From: Sphingomonas sp.
Lineage (GTDB): Bacteria > Pseudomonadota > Alphaproteobacteria > Sphingomonadales > Sphingomonadaceae
Length of the DNA: 64,000 bases
Direction: 5' to 3'
Assembly (NCBI RefSeq): GCF_017304635.1
Contig: NZ_JAFKMA010000002.1
Span: forward strand, 248,001-312,000
Positions 27,343 to 36,553 of the stretch are shown here, piece by piece. Under the pieces are notes generated by a model, which made no database searches, was not told the origin of the DNA, and saw only the letters and a program-made list of their open reading frames with translations. Each line of letters opens with the position of its first letter. Position 1 is the stretch's first letter. The position numbers and the translations under genes were made by a program.

Positions 27343-28251
27343 GTGAGGCTACCCGATCTCGAGGCATGGGCGGTGTTCGCGACGGTCGCGGAACAGCAGT
27401 CGTTCAGCGGCGCGGCGGACGCGCTCGGCGTGTCGAAGGCGACGGTGTCGAAGGCGATCACGCGGCTGGAGGCCTCGCTCGGCACGTCGCTGTTCCACCG
27501 CACCTCGCGCCGCCTCACGCTGACGCCGAGCGGTGCGACGCTGGCCGAGCATGCCGGGCGCATCCTGGCCGAGGGCCGCGCCGCCGAGGAAGTCGCGCAT
27601 GATGCCGCCAGCGCCCCCGCCGGACTGATCCGAGTCGCCGCGCCCATGACCTTCGGCATCAGCCATGTCGCGCCGGCCATCGCCGACTTCATGGTCGCGC
27701 ATGCCGGCGTGCAGATCGACCTGCGCCTATCCGACGCGCGGGTCGACATCGTCGCGGAAGGCTTCGACATCGCGCTGCGGATCGCCAACCTACCCGACAG
27801 TTCGCTGCGCTCGCGTCGGCTGGCCGATGTCGCCATGCGGATCGTCGCCGCACCCCTCTATCTCGATCGCCGCGGACGGCCGCGACATCCGAGCGAGCTT
27901 AGCGCGCACGACACGTTCGGCTATGCCAATATCGTCGGCCCGGCATGGCAATTCCGCAATGCCGCCGGCGAGGAGGTGACGGTGCGTCCCGACAGCCGCT
28001 TCACGACCGACAATGGCGACGCGACGCTGCCGCTGCTCCACGCCGGGCTCGGCATCGCGCGACTGCCCGACTTCATCGTCGACGGCGAGATCGCGAGTGG
28101 GCGGCTGGAGGCGGTACTGAAGGACTGGTCGTCGCCCGAAGTCGCGCTGCATCTCGTCACCCCGCCTAGCCGGCTCCGCCCGGCGCGCGTCGAATTGCTG
28201 ATCGAGTTCCTCGCCGACCGCTTTCGCTTGTTGTGCGGGGCGCGGGCATGA
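27343..28251 (+). CDS. LysR-family transcriptional regulator
   Basis: A 302 aa LysR regulator starting at GTG. The winged helix-turn-helix spans residues 1-60 (AVFATVAEQQSFSGAADALGVSKATVSKAI), followed by a linker helix and the periplasmic-binding-like effector domain (about 90-295; RVAAPMTFGISHVAP, VRPDSRFTTDNGDA). It diverges from pirin-wrbA, its likely target. The next gene overlaps its stop by 4 bases (ATGA), so both are on one transcript. Confidence 0.93.
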   Translation: MRLPDLEAWAVFATVAEQQSFSGAADALGVSKATVSKAITRLEASLGTSLFHRTSRRLTLTPSGATLAEHAGRILAEGRAAEEVAHDAASAPAGLIRVAAPMTFGISHVAPAIADFMVAHAGVQIDLRLSDARVDIVAEGFDIALRIANLPDSSLRSRRLADVAMRIVAAPLYLDRRGRPRHPSELSAHDTFGYANIVGPAWQFRNAAGEEVTVRPDSRFTTDNGDATLPLLHAGLGIARLPDFIVDGEIASGRLEAVLKDWSSPEVALHLVTPPSRLRPARVELLIEFLADRFRLLCGARA

Positions 28252-29285
28252 GGCGGCTGACCCCTGACGCCGACGACGCGCGGTTCATCCGCCGGCTGAT
28301 CCTGTTGATCGTCGTGCTGGCGGTTGCGGTCGCAATCTATCGCGCCGGCAATCTGCTGGTGATCGCCTTCGGGTCGATCCTCGGCGCAATCACCATCCAT
28401 GCCATCGCCGACTGGCTGGAGAAGCATGCGCGCCTGCCACACCGCGTCAGCCTGTGTGCCGCGATGCTGGGCGCGATCGGCGTGTTCGGGTTCCTCGTCT
28501 GGCTGCTGACGATGCAGTTCGGGGAGCAGATCAACCAGCTGATCGCGCAGACCCCGCTCCTGATCGACCGGCTGGCGGCGTGGATGTCGCAAAGCCAGGT
28601 CGGGGCGAAGATCGTCGCGGCGGTGCGCGACGCCTATGCCGGCAGCCAGGCGGCACAGGACGTCGGGTCGATCGCGCGGGGTGGGCTCGACGCGGCGCTC
28701 TACGTCATCCTGCTGATCGTCGGCTCGCTGTTCTTCGCGATCGAGCCAGAGCGGTACCGCGGCGGCCTGCTGCTGCTGGTGCCCAGGGACAAGCGTCCGG
28801 CGTTCGCGGAGGCGTTCGACGATCTGGAGCATACGTTGCGGCTGTGGTTGCGCGCGCAGATCATGCTGATGGTCATCATGGGCGTGCTGATCGGCGCGGG
28901 GCTGTGGATTTCGGGCGTGCCGTCGGCCGCCGCGCTCGGCCTGCTGGCGGGGATGAGCGAGTTCATCCCCTATATCGGACCGACCGTCGCGATGCTGCCC
29001 GCGCTGGGGCTGGCGGCGACCGCCGGGACGGGGCCGTTGATCGGCGCGATCGTCACCTATGCCGTCGTCCGGCTGGTCCACGACAACGGCATCACGCCCT
29101 ATGTCCAGAGCAAGGTCGTGCGGATTCCGCCCGCCGTCACGTTGTTCGCGATCGTCGGGATCGGGCTGATCTTCGGGGTCGGCGGGCTGATCTTCTCGGC
29201 ACCCCTGCTGGTCGCGATCTACGCGCTCATGCGCAGCCTGTACCTGCGTGAGACACTCGGCGAAGAGCTTTCCGATCCCGATTGA
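28248..29285 (+). CDS. AI-2E family (PerM-like) transporter
   Basis: A polytopic inner-membrane protein (345 aa) with paired TM helices at the start (LILLIVVLAVAVAIY, LVIAFGSILGAITIH), a central soluble amphipathic domain (about 95-150), and C-terminal TM helices with the family motif MSEFIPYIGPTVAMLPA. Members export small solutes or ions; the AI-2 assignment is for only one member and should not be read literally. It is translationally coupled to the LysR gene. Confidence 0.9.
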   Translation: MRRLTPDADDARFIRRLILLIVVLAVAVAIYRAGNLLVIAFGSILGAITIHAIADWLEKHARLPHRVSLCAAMLGAIGVFGFLVWLLTMQFGEQINQLIAQTPLLIDRLAAWMSQSQVGAKIVAAVRDAYAGSQAAQDVGSIARGGLDAALYVILLIVGSLFFAIEPERYRGGLLLLVPRDKRPAFAEAFDDLEHTLRLWLRAQIMLMVIMGVLIGAGLWISGVPSAAALGLLAGMSEFIPYIGPTVAMLPALGLAATAGTGPLIGAIVTYAVVRLVHDNGITPYVQSKVVRIPPAVTLFAIVGIGLIFGVGGLIFSAPLLVAIYALMRSLYLRETLGEELSDPD

Positions 29286-29391
29286 CTCGATACCCCGAAC
29301 GAGTCCGCCTGACTCGCGATTCCCCGCGACTCGTGGAGTCAGGCCGGTTATCGAAAAATTAACCTTTGTCCTTCAGATCGGCTTAGGTTAA
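29284..29391 (+). promoter_or_regulatory. ctrA upstream region: six GANTC sites and inverted CtrA half-sites
   Basis: GANTC occurs at 29284, 29301, 29311, 29318, 29328 and 29336, six times in 57 bases. CcrM methylates this sequence in alphaproteobacteria and gates ctrA transcription in Caulobacter. Downstream are TTAACC (29359-29364) and GGTTAA (29386-29391), matches to CtrA half-sites in opposite orientation, suggesting feedback by CtrA. The GACTC/GAGTC pairs can also fold as a short hairpin after the permease gene. Confidence 0.6.
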
Positions 29392-29455
29392 TGGATTGCG
29401 TCGAACGGCCTCGTCATTGGGACAGACGAGCGTTCGAAACACGGGGGATTGCCGC

Positions 29456-30157
29456 ATGCGCGTGCTGCTGATCGAGGACGAGCCGACGACGGCCAAGGCC
29501 ATCGAGCTCATGCTGACGACCGAAGGCTTCAACGTCTATTCGACCGACCTGGGCGAAGAGGGTTTGGACCTCGGCAAGCTCTACGACTACGACATCATCC
29601 TGCTCGACCTCAACCTGCCGGACATGCACGGCTACGACGTGCTGAAGAAGCTGCGCGTGGCGCGGGTGCAGACCCCGGTGCTGATCCTGTCGGGCGTCAG
29701 CGAGATGGATTCGAAGATCCGCTCGTTCGGCTTCGGTGCCGACGATTACGTGACCAAGCCGTTCCATCGCGAGGAGCTGACCGCGCGCATTCACGCCGTC
29801 GTCCGCCGCTCGAAGGGCCATTCGCAGTCGGTCATCAAGACCGGCAAGCTGGCGGTGAACCTGGATGCCAAGACCGTCGAGGTCGACGGCGCTCGCGTCC
29901 ACCTGACCGGCAAGGAATATGCGATGCTGGAGCTGCTGTCGCTCCGCAAGGGCACGACGCTGACCAAGGAAATGTTCCTCAACCATCTTTATGGCGGGAT
30001 GGACGAGCCCGAACTCAAGATCATCGACGTCTTCATCTGCAAGCTGCGCAAGAAGCTCAGCCTGGCGACCGACGGCGAGAATTACATCGAGACCGTCTGG
30101 GGCCGCGGCTATGTGCTGCGCGAGGCGGACGAAGTCGTCGAGGCGAAGGTCGCCTGA
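29456..30157 (+). CDS. ctrA: cell-cycle response regulator CtrA
   Basis: CtrA (233 aa) is the OmpR-type master regulator that in Caulobacter controls replication initiation, motility and division; in sphingomonads it mainly controls motility and transfer genes. The receiver contains the acidic pocket LIEDEP, phospho-Asp in [15 protein letters not shown], and Lys in [13 protein letters not shown]. The effector domain has [17 protein letters not shown] and [13 protein letters not shown], the typical CtrA recognition helix. The start at 29456 is the family start; an upstream ATG at 29396 would add 20 non-family residues. CcrM and DnaA genes are not in the window. Confidence 0.96.
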   Translation: MRVLLIEDEPTTAKAIELMLTTEGFNVYSTDLGEEGLDLGKLYDYDIILLDLNLPDMHGYDVLKKLRVARVQTPVLILSGVSEMDSKIRSFGFGADDYVTKPFHREELTARIHAVVRRSKGHSQSVIKTGKLAVNLDAKTVEVDGARVHLTGKEYAMLELLSLRKGTTLTKEMFLNHLYGGMDEPELKIIDVFICKLRKKLSLATDGENYIETVWGRGYVLREADEVVEAKVA

Positions 30158-30183
30158 CGCTTCACGGATTGACGGGGGAGATG

Positions 30184-30216
30184 GCCGCGGCGTCCTGGGG
30201 CGCCGCGGCTTTTCTT
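30184..30216 (+). terminator. Rho-independent terminator after ctrA
   Basis: CCGCGGCG (30185-30192) pairs with CGCCGCGG (30201-30208), followed by CTTTTCTTT. It sits 27 bases after the ctrA stop. Confidence 0.85.
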
Positions 30217-30230
30217 TGTGCTGGGAAGGC

Positions 30231-30312
30231 GCGTGCTCCTGCGCACGCAGGAGCCCAGGATCACGGGCGGCAGCGTCGGCGGCGCTGGGTTCCTGCTTTC
30301 GCAGGAACACGG
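30231..30312. repeat. composite palindromic element R9
   Basis: GTGCTCCTGCgcacGCAGGAGC at the left and TTCCTGCtttcGCAGGAACACGG at the right, with CCCAGGAT/GCTGGGTT inside. It is closely related to R4 (same CTCCTGC-GCAGGAG stem). Confidence 0.6.
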
Positions 30313-30346
30313 TTCGAGAAGTGCGCGACTGCTTCCGGCAAGACCT

Positions 30347-30451
30347 ACACCCCGGCGAAAGCCGGGGTCCAGTCGGCAAGGTCGCGGTAACGGAACGCAG
30401 CACCCTCCAACGAATCTCTCGCAACTGGGCCCCGGCTTTCGCCGTGGAGGC
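30347..30451. repeat. composite palindromic element R10
   Basis: CACCCCGGCgaaaGCCGGGGTCCAGTCGG at the left and ACTGGGCCCCGGCtttcGCCGTGGAGG at the right (one mismatch in the last stem). The interior AAGGTCGCGGTAAC matches R5. It ends 3 bases before the efflux outer-membrane gene stop. Confidence 0.65.
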
Positions 30452-30453
30452 GC

Positions 30454-32004
30454 TTATCTACTCGGCGTCGTGGCCGGTTCCGGCGACAAGGGGCGCGGTC
30501 CCCCCTTCGTCGCATCCAGCATAGCGTCGCCGCCGAGCACGCGGTACAAAGTCACCAGGTTGCTCGCCCGCGTCTGCTGCACCGTCACCAGCGTCCGTTC
30601 GGCCGAATAGAGCGAGCGCTGCGCGTCCAGGCTTTGCAGGAAATTGTCGATGCCGCCGCGATAGCGCAGGTCGGACAGCGCGTAATTGTCCGCTGCGTCG
30701 TTGCGCAGGTTGCGCGTCGCAGTGACCTGCGCGGTGATCGTGCCGCGCCGCGCCAGCGCGTTGGCGACTTCCTCGAACGCGGTCTGGATGGTCTTTTCGT
30801 AGGTCGCGAGCGCCAGGTCGCGCTGCGCCTTGCTGACGTCGACATTGGCGCGGCCGGCACCGGCGCGGAAGATCGGGTAGCTGGCGTCCGCCCCTGCCTG
30901 CCAGTTGAACGCGCCGCCGCCGAACAGGCTGCCGAGCGCGGTGCTCGCGAAGCCGAGCAGGCCGGTCAGCGTGATGCGCGGGAACAGTTCCGCCCGCGCC
31001 GCGCCGATCTCGGCATTGTAGGCGCGCAGGGTGTATTCGGCCTCGACCACGTCTGGGCGGCGCAGCAGGATCGACGAATCGAACCCCGCGGGCAGTTCGG
31101 CGAGGTTGGCCGACGCTTCCTCGATCGACGCGGGAAGCAGCTGCGCATCGACCGGCGCGCCGACCAGTAGCTGGAGCGCGTTGACGTCCTGCGCGACCGC
31201 CGTCGTCTGCTGCGCAACGTCGGCATTGGCCGTTTCCAGCACCAGTTGCGCCTGGCGCAGGTCGGTGCGCGGGGCGATGCCGCCGGTCAACCGCTTGTTC
31301 GTCAAATCGACGCTGCGCGCGGCGCTGGTCGCGGTGTCCTGCGCTATCTTCAACAGGCTCTTGTCGGCGGCATATTGCAGCCAGGCGTCGCCGATGTCGC
31401 CGACCAGCGTCAGTCGCGTCGCGCGCACCGCCGCCTCGGTCGAGAAATAGCGATCCTGCGCCGCCGTCGTCAGCGAGCGGATGCGACCGAACAGGTCGAT
31501 CTCGAACGCGGTAATGCCGACCTGCGCGTTATACGCCGACCGGATGCCGCTGTTGACCGTGGTGGTGGTCGCGCCGGTCGTCGTGCCGGTCGATCCGGTT
31601 CCGCCCGTCGAGCCGGTGGACCCGGTCGATCCCGTCGTCGTCGTGCCCGTCGTCACCGTCGTCGCGGTGCTGTTGCGATAGGTCGCGCCGGCGCTCGCGT
31701 CGATTTCGGGCAGCAGTTCGGCGCGCTGGATGCGGTATTGCGCGCGCGCGACCGCGATGTTGGCGGCGGCGATCCGCAGATCGCGGTTGTTCGCCAGGGC
31801 CTGGGCGATGATCGCCTGCAACCGCGGATCGCGGAAGATGTCCTGGTACCGCACGCTTGGCAGGCTCGCCTCGCTGGTGCGGAGATAGGCGTCGCCGACC
31901 GGCCAGCTCGGCGGCACCGGCAGGGCCGGGCGCTCGTACTTCGGCGCGAGCGAGCAGCCGGTCAGCGCGACGATCGCGGTCAACGTGGTGAAGCGGCGAA
32001 TCAT
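30454..32004 (-). CDS. outer-membrane efflux lipoprotein (NodT/OprM family)
   Basis: A TolC-like outer-membrane factor (516 aa). A lipoprotein signal ends in VALTGCSLAPKYERPA (acylated Cys 17), followed by two OEP domains (about 60-290 and 300-490) with the ELDLFG-type FEIDLFGRIRS motif. An unusual Thr/Gly/Ser-rich low-complexity insertion spans residues 111-150 (31555-31674), in the region expected at the extracellular loop. Its ATG overlaps the RND pump stop by 4 bases (ATGA), so this is the third gene of a MFP-RND-OMF operon. Confidence 0.94.
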   Translation of the reverse strand: MIRRFTTLTAIVALTGCSLAPKYERPALPVPPSWPVGDAYLRTSEASLPSVRYQDIFRDPRLQAIIAQALANNRDLRIAAANIAVARAQYRIQRAELLPEIDASAGATYRNSTATTVTTGTTTTGSTGSTGSTGGTGSTGTTTGATTTTVNSGIRSAYNAQVGITAFEIDLFGRIRSLTTAAQDRYFSTEAAVRATRLTLVGDIGDAWLQYAADKSLLKIAQDTATSAARSVDLTNKRLTGGIAPRTDLRQAQLVLETANADVAQQTTAVAQDVNALQLLVGAPVDAQLLPASIEEASANLAELPAGFDSSILLRRPDVVEAEYTLRAYNAEIGAARAELFPRITLTGLLGFASTALGSLFGGGAFNWQAGADASYPIFRAGAGRANVDVSKAQRDLALATYEKTIQTAFEEVANALARRGTITAQVTATRNLRNDAADNYALSDLRYRGGIDNFLQSLDAQRSLYSAERTLVTVQQTRASNLVTLYRVLGGDAMLDATKGGPRPLSPEPATTPSR

Positions 32005-35000
32005 GCAGCGCCCTCCGGCTTGGGCTCGTGGTTCTCGCGCGGCTCGTGATGAAGCCGCTTGAGCGCGTCCCGCGTGGTACGGCGGACCAGCACGAAGAAC
32101 AACGGGATGTAGAACACCGCGAGCAGCGTCGCGGTCAGCATCCCGCCGATCACCGCGGTGCCGATCGCGATCCGGCTGTTGGCGCCGGCCCCGGTCGAGA
32201 TCGCCAGCGGCAGCACGCCGAAGATGAACGCGAAGCTGGTCATCAAGATCGGGCGGAGTCGAATGCGCGCGGCCTCCAGCGCGGCGTCGATCACCCGCTT
32301 TCCCTGCTTCTCGGCCTGTTCGGCGAACTCGATCATCAGGATCGCGTTCTTGGCGGCGAGGCCCATCGTCGTCAGCAAACCGATCTGCAGATACACGTCG
32401 TTCTGCAACCCGCGCAGCGTGACGGCGAACACCGCGCCGACCAGCCCGAGCGGAATGATGAGCAGCACGGCGATCGGGATCGTCCAGCTTTCATAGAGCG
32501 CCGCGAGACACAGGAACACGACCAGGATCGACAGGCCATAGAGCAACGGCGCCTGGCCGCCCGACAACCGCTCCTGGTACGACACGCCGGCGAGCGAGGT
32601 CGACACGCCCGGGATCTTGGCGGCCAGCGCCTCCATCTTGTTGAGCGCGTCGCCCGAGCTCTTGCCCGGCGCAGCCTGTCCCGAAATCTCGTAGGACGAG
32701 ATGCCGTTGAAGCGGCTGAGCGAGGTCGGCGCGTTCGACCAGCCGGTCGTCGCGAACGAGCTGAACGGCGCCATCGCGCCGGTCGATCCGCGCACGAACC
32801 ACTGGCCGATATCCTCGGGCGAGGAGCGGAACGGCGCATCGCCCTGCACGTACACGCGCTTCACGCGGCCGCGATCGTTGAAGTCGTTGACATAGCGGCC
32901 GCCCCAGGCGGTCGACAGCGTCGTGTTGACGTCGCTCTGGCTCAACCCCAGCACCGACAGCTTCTGGGGGTCGATATCGACCTTCAGCGTCGGCTGGTCG
33001 GGCAGATCGGTCGGGCGCACCGCGGCGAGGTCGGGATCGGCGCGGGCGGCGGCGAGCAACTGGTCCTTCGCCGCCAGGAACTGCTGCCGGGTCAGGCCGC
33101 CGGTATTCTGCAATTCGATCGTGAAGCCGGCCGACTGGCCCAGCCCGCGCACCGCCGCCGGGACGGTCGCGTAGAATTCGACGTCGCGCAGGCCCGCCAG
33201 CGCGCGGTTGGCGCGGCGCGTGATCGCATCGGCATTGTTGTCGCTGCCCTTACGGTCGTCCCACGGCGCCAGCGACACGAAGCCGCGGCCGGCATTCTGG
33301 CCGCCGCCGCCGCCGCCGGACGCGCCCGCCACGGACAGGATCGCGGAGACGTTCTTGCCCTCGGTCTTGAGGAAATAATCCTCGATCGCCTTCTGCGCCT
33401 GTTGCGTGCGGTTGATCGTGGCGCCGGCGGGCAGGTTGAACTGGACCTGCGCGAAGCCCTGGTCCTCGGTCGGCAGGAAGCCGGTCGGCAGGCGCAGGAA
33501 CAGGATCACCAGGATCGCGAGCGTGGCGGCATAGATCGCCAGGAACAGCCACTTTCCATCGACCACGCGCTTGACGCGATCGGTGTACCACACGACCATC
33601 CGGTCGAACCGGTCGTTGAACCAGTTCCGCGCGCGCTCCGTCTTGCGGTACATCCAGGTGTCGTGGTTCTCGTCCTGCTTGCGCTTCAGCAGGGTCGCGG
33701 TCAGCGCCGGCGACAGGATCAGCGCGACGATCACCGACAGCACCATCGCCGACACGATCGTCAGCGAGAACTGGCGGTAGATCACGCCCGTGGATCCACC
33801 GAAGAACGCCATCGGCAGAAACACCGCCGACAGCACCAGCGCGATTGCGATCAGCGCGATCTGGATCTCGCCCATCGACTTGATCGTCGCCTCGCGCGGC
33901 GTCATGTCGGGATTCTCTTCCATCACGCGCTCGACATTCTCGACCACGACGATGGCGTCGTCAACGAGCAGGCCGATCGCGAGCACCAGCCCGAACAGGG
34001 TCAGCGTGTTGATCGAGAAACCCGCGACCGAGAACACTCCGAACGTGCCGAGCAGCACGACCGGCACCGCGATCGTCGGGATCAGGGTCGCGCGCCAGCT
34101 TTGCAGGAACACGAACATGACGATCACGACCAGCACGATCGCCTCGAACAAGGTCTTCACCACGTCCTCGATCGACAGCTTGATGAAGGTCGTCGAATCG
34201 TTGGGGAAATCGTAGGCGTAGCCGGGCGGGAAGTTCTTCGACGCGTCCTCGATCGCCTTCTTGACGATTTCCGCCGTGGTCAGCGCGTCGGCGCCGGGGG
34301 CCAGGCTGATCGCGATACCGGCGCCGGGATGGCCGTTGACGCGGCTGATCGAGGCATAGCTTTCCGCGCCGAGTTCGATCCGCGCGACGTCGGACAGGTG
34401 GACGGTCGATCCGTCGGTCTGCGTCTTCAGGACGATGTTGGCGAACTGCGCCGGGGTCGACAGGCGCGACTGCGCGGTGACGGTCGCGTCGAGATACTGG
34501 TCGGGTGCGCTCGGCACCGCACCGATCTCACCGGCGGCGACCTCGGCATTCTGCGCGGTGATCGCGGTCACCACGTCGCCCGGCATCAGACCGACCGCGG
34601 CGAGCTTCGCCGGGTTGAGCCAGATGCGCATCGCATATTGCGAGCCGAACACGTTGGTATCGCCGACGCCCTTCAGGCGGCCGAGCGAATCCTGCAGGTT
34701 CGACACCAAGTAATCCGACACGTCCATGTTGGTGGAGCGGTCGGTGGTGTCGTAGATCGCCGCGATCAGCAGGAAGTCGGGGTTCGACTTGGTGACCGTC
34801 AAGCCCTGTTGCTGGACCTGCTGCGGCAGGCGGCTCAGCGCCTGCTGCACCTTGTTCTGGACCTGCACCTGCGCGATGTCGGGGTTCACGCCTTTCGCGA
34901 ACGTGACGCTGATCGACACCTGGCCGCGCGACGACGAGTTGGTCTGGAAATAGAGCAGGCCGTCGATCCCGGTGAGCTGCTGCTCGATCACCTGCGCGAC

Positions 35001-35180
35001 GCTGTTTTCCAGCGTTTCGGCCGATGCGCCGGGATAGGTCGCGCGGATGTTGACGGTCGGCGGGGCGACGTCGGGGAACTGCTCGATCGGCAGGCTGAAG
35101 ATCGACCCCGCGCCGACCAGCATGATGATGATCGCGATGACCCAGGCGAAGATCGGCCGGTCGATGAAAATCCTGGACAT
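32001..35180 (-). CDS. RND efflux pump permease (HAE1, AcrB-like)
   Basis: The inner-membrane trimeric drug/proton antiporter (1059 aa, full length). The start MSRIFIDRPIFAWVIAIIIM, the tandem repeat of TM and porter domains, the proton-relay Asp pair in LLVDDAIVVVENVERVMEE and the matching Lys in MGLAAKNAILMIEFAEQ are all present, as are YPGASAETLENSVAQ and SRLPQQVQQQG. A Gly-rich stretch lies in the second porter half (GASGGGGGGQNAGRG). Substrates are likely to be hydrophobic or amphiphilic drugs. It follows the membrane-fusion gene by 6 bases. Confidence 0.97.
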   Translation of the reverse strand: MSRIFIDRPIFAWVIAIIIMLVGAGSIFSLPIEQFPDVAPPTVNIRATYPGASAETLENSVAQVIEQQLTGIDGLLYFQTNSSSRGQVSISVTFAKGVNPDIAQVQVQNKVQQALSRLPQQVQQQGLTVTKSNPDFLLIAAIYDTTDRSTNMDVSDYLVSNLQDSLGRLKGVGDTNVFGSQYAMRIWLNPAKLAAVGLMPGDVVTAITAQNAEVAAGEIGAVPSAPDQYLDATVTAQSRLSTPAQFANIVLKTQTDGSTVHLSDVARIELGAESYASISRVNGHPGAGIAISLAPGADALTTAEIVKKAIEDASKNFPPGYAYDFPNDSTTFIKLSIEDVVKTLFEAIVLVVIVMFVFLQSWRATLIPTIAVPVVLLGTFGVFSVAGFSINTLTLFGLVLAIGLLVDDAIVVVENVERVMEENPDMTPREATIKSMGEIQIALIAIALVLSAVFLPMAFFGGSTGVIYRQFSLTIVSAMVLSVIVALILSPALTATLLKRKQDENHDTWMYRKTERARNWFNDRFDRMVVWYTDRVKRVVDGKWLFLAIYAATLAILVILFLRLPTGFLPTEDQGFAQVQFNLPAGATINRTQQAQKAIEDYFLKTEGKNVSAILSVAGASGGGGGGQNAGRGFVSLAPWDDRKGSDNNADAITRRANRALAGLRDVEFYATVPAAVRGLGQSAGFTIELQNTGGLTRQQFLAAKDQLLAAARADPDLAAVRPTDLPDQPTLKVDIDPQKLSVLGLSQSDVNTTLSTAWGGRYVNDFNDRGRVKRVYVQGDAPFRSSPEDIGQWFVRGSTGAMAPFSSFATTGWSNAPTSLSRFNGISSYEISGQAAPGKSSGDALNKMEALAAKIPGVSTSLAGVSYQERLSGGQAPLLYGLSILVVFLCLAALYESWTIPIAVLLIIPLGLVGAVFAVTLRGLQNDVYLQIGLLTTMGLAAKNAILMIEFAEQAEKQGKRVIDAALEAARIRLRPILMTSFAFIFGVLPLAISTGAGANSRIAIGTAVIGGMLTATLLAVFYIPLFFVLVRRTTRDALKRLHHEPRENHEPKPEGAA

Positions 35181-35186
35181 GGCGGG

Positions 35187-36428
35187 TCAGCCCGCCCGGC
35201 CGTTGCCGGTCCCGCTCTTGCCGTCCTGGCCCTTCTGCCCGTCCTTGCCGCCGCCCGAGCGGATCTTCTGCGGCGACCCTGCGGGAACCGGCTTGACCGC
35301 CTGACCCGGTTTCAGCTTGCCGACGCCCTCGGTGATGATCTTGTCGCCGGGCTTGAGCCCGCTCGTCACCACCCAATAGGCACCGATCGTGCGTTGCGTC
35401 GTCACCGCGCGCGTCTGCGCCTTGTTGTCGGCACCGAGGACGTAGACCTGCGCATTGCCTTTCGGATCGCGCGTCACCGCCTGCTGCGGGACCAGCACCG
35501 CATCGGGATCGGTCGCCTGGGCGAAGCTCGCGCGGACGAACATGCCGGGGAACAGCAGCCCCTGCGGATTGGGGAATTTGGCGCGCAGCGTAACGGTGCC
35601 GGTCGAGGTGTCGACGGTCACTTCGCTGAACTCGACCGTGCCGGCATAGCCATAGGCGCTGCCGTCATCGAGCAGCAGCCGCACGTTCGCCCGCGCCGGG
35701 ATCACGCCGCCGCTCGCCAGCGCACGGCGTAGCGCGAGCAGATCGGTCGAGCTCTGCTGGATGTCGACGTACATCGGGTCCAGCGCGGTGATCGTCGCCA
35801 GCGGATCGGTCTGGCTCGCCGTCACCAGCGCACCCTCGGTGAACAGCGACCGCCCGACCTTGCCGCTGATCGGCGCAGGGACGGTGGTGAAGCGCAGGTT
35901 GATCTTCGCCGTCTCCAGTGCCGCGCGGTTCTGCGCGACCGAGGCGCTGGCCTGGCGCGCGGAAGCGGCGGCGTCGGTGTAATCCTGCTGCGCGACCGCC
36001 TGCGCCTGCGCGAGCGGGCGATAGCGGTCCGCCTTGATCCGTGCCGCCTCCGACGCGGCCTGCGCGCTCGACAGGTTGGCGGACGCCTGATTGGCGGCGG
36101 CGCGATAGAGGCTGGGGTCGATCTGGTAGAGCGGCTGGCCCTTCTTCACGTAGCTGCCTTCGGTGAAGAAGCGGCGGTGGATGATGCCGGAGACTTGCGG
36201 CCGCACCTCGGCGATCGCCGACGCGTTGGTCCGCCCGGCCAGTTCGGTCACCAGCGGCACCGCGGTCGTCCGCACGACCATGTAGCCGACCTCCGGCGTC
36301 CCCTGCTGCCCGCGCCGCCCGCCGGCACCACCGGCGGAATCGTCGCTCTTTCCGCAAGCGGCCAGGAACATCAGCGACAGGGCGACGAGCGCGGGCGCGG
36401 CGCGTCGGAGCGGGGACGAGGAGGGCAT
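35187..36428 (-). CDS. RND efflux periplasmic adaptor (AcrA/MexA-like)
   Basis: A membrane-fusion protein (413 aa) linking the RND pump to the outer-membrane factor. A lipoprotein signal ends in FLAACGKSDD. The barrel-sandwich lipoyl half (VRPQVSGIIHRRFFTEGSYVKKGQPLYQID), a coiled-coil hairpin (about 110-175), the other lipoyl half (PAPISGKVGRSLFTEGALV) and a beta-barrel follow. The C-terminus is Gly/Lys-rich and probably disordered. No regulator gene of the TetR or MarR type lies next to the operon. Confidence 0.95.
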   Translation of the reverse strand: MPSSSPLRRAAPALVALSLMFLAACGKSDDSAGGAGGRRGQQGTPEVGYMVVRTTAVPLVTELAGRTNASAIAEVRPQVSGIIHRRFFTEGSYVKKGQPLYQIDPSLYRAAANQASANLSSAQAASEAARIKADRYRPLAQAQAVAQQDYTDAAASARQASASVAQNRAALETAKINLRFTTVPAPISGKVGRSLFTEGALVTASQTDPLATITALDPMYVDIQQSSTDLLALRRALASGGVIPARANVRLLLDDGSAYGYAGTVEFSEVTVDTSTGTVTLRAKFPNPQGLLFPGMFVRASFAQATDPDAVLVPQQAVTRDPKGNAQVYVLGADNKAQTRAVTTQRTIGAYWVVTSGLKPGDKIITEGVGKLKPGQAVKPVPAGSPQKIRSGGGKDGQKGQDGKSGTGNGRAG

Positions 36429-36553
36429 GAGCGGCAGATGGTTCCCCGAAAAGAGCGAGTCAAACAAGGGTTTGTCGCAAAACTTATCGGTTTCGAACGC
36501 GCAACGATCGCAGTTGTTGCGCCGCCGCGACCTTATTTTGTCGTGACGGCGCC

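Noticed and set aside
32028-35732. A 1234-codon plus-strand frame opposite the RND pump and adaptor
   Set aside because: Spans two overlapping well-defined minus-strand genes; sequence is low-complexity Arg/Gln/His/Asp without motifs.
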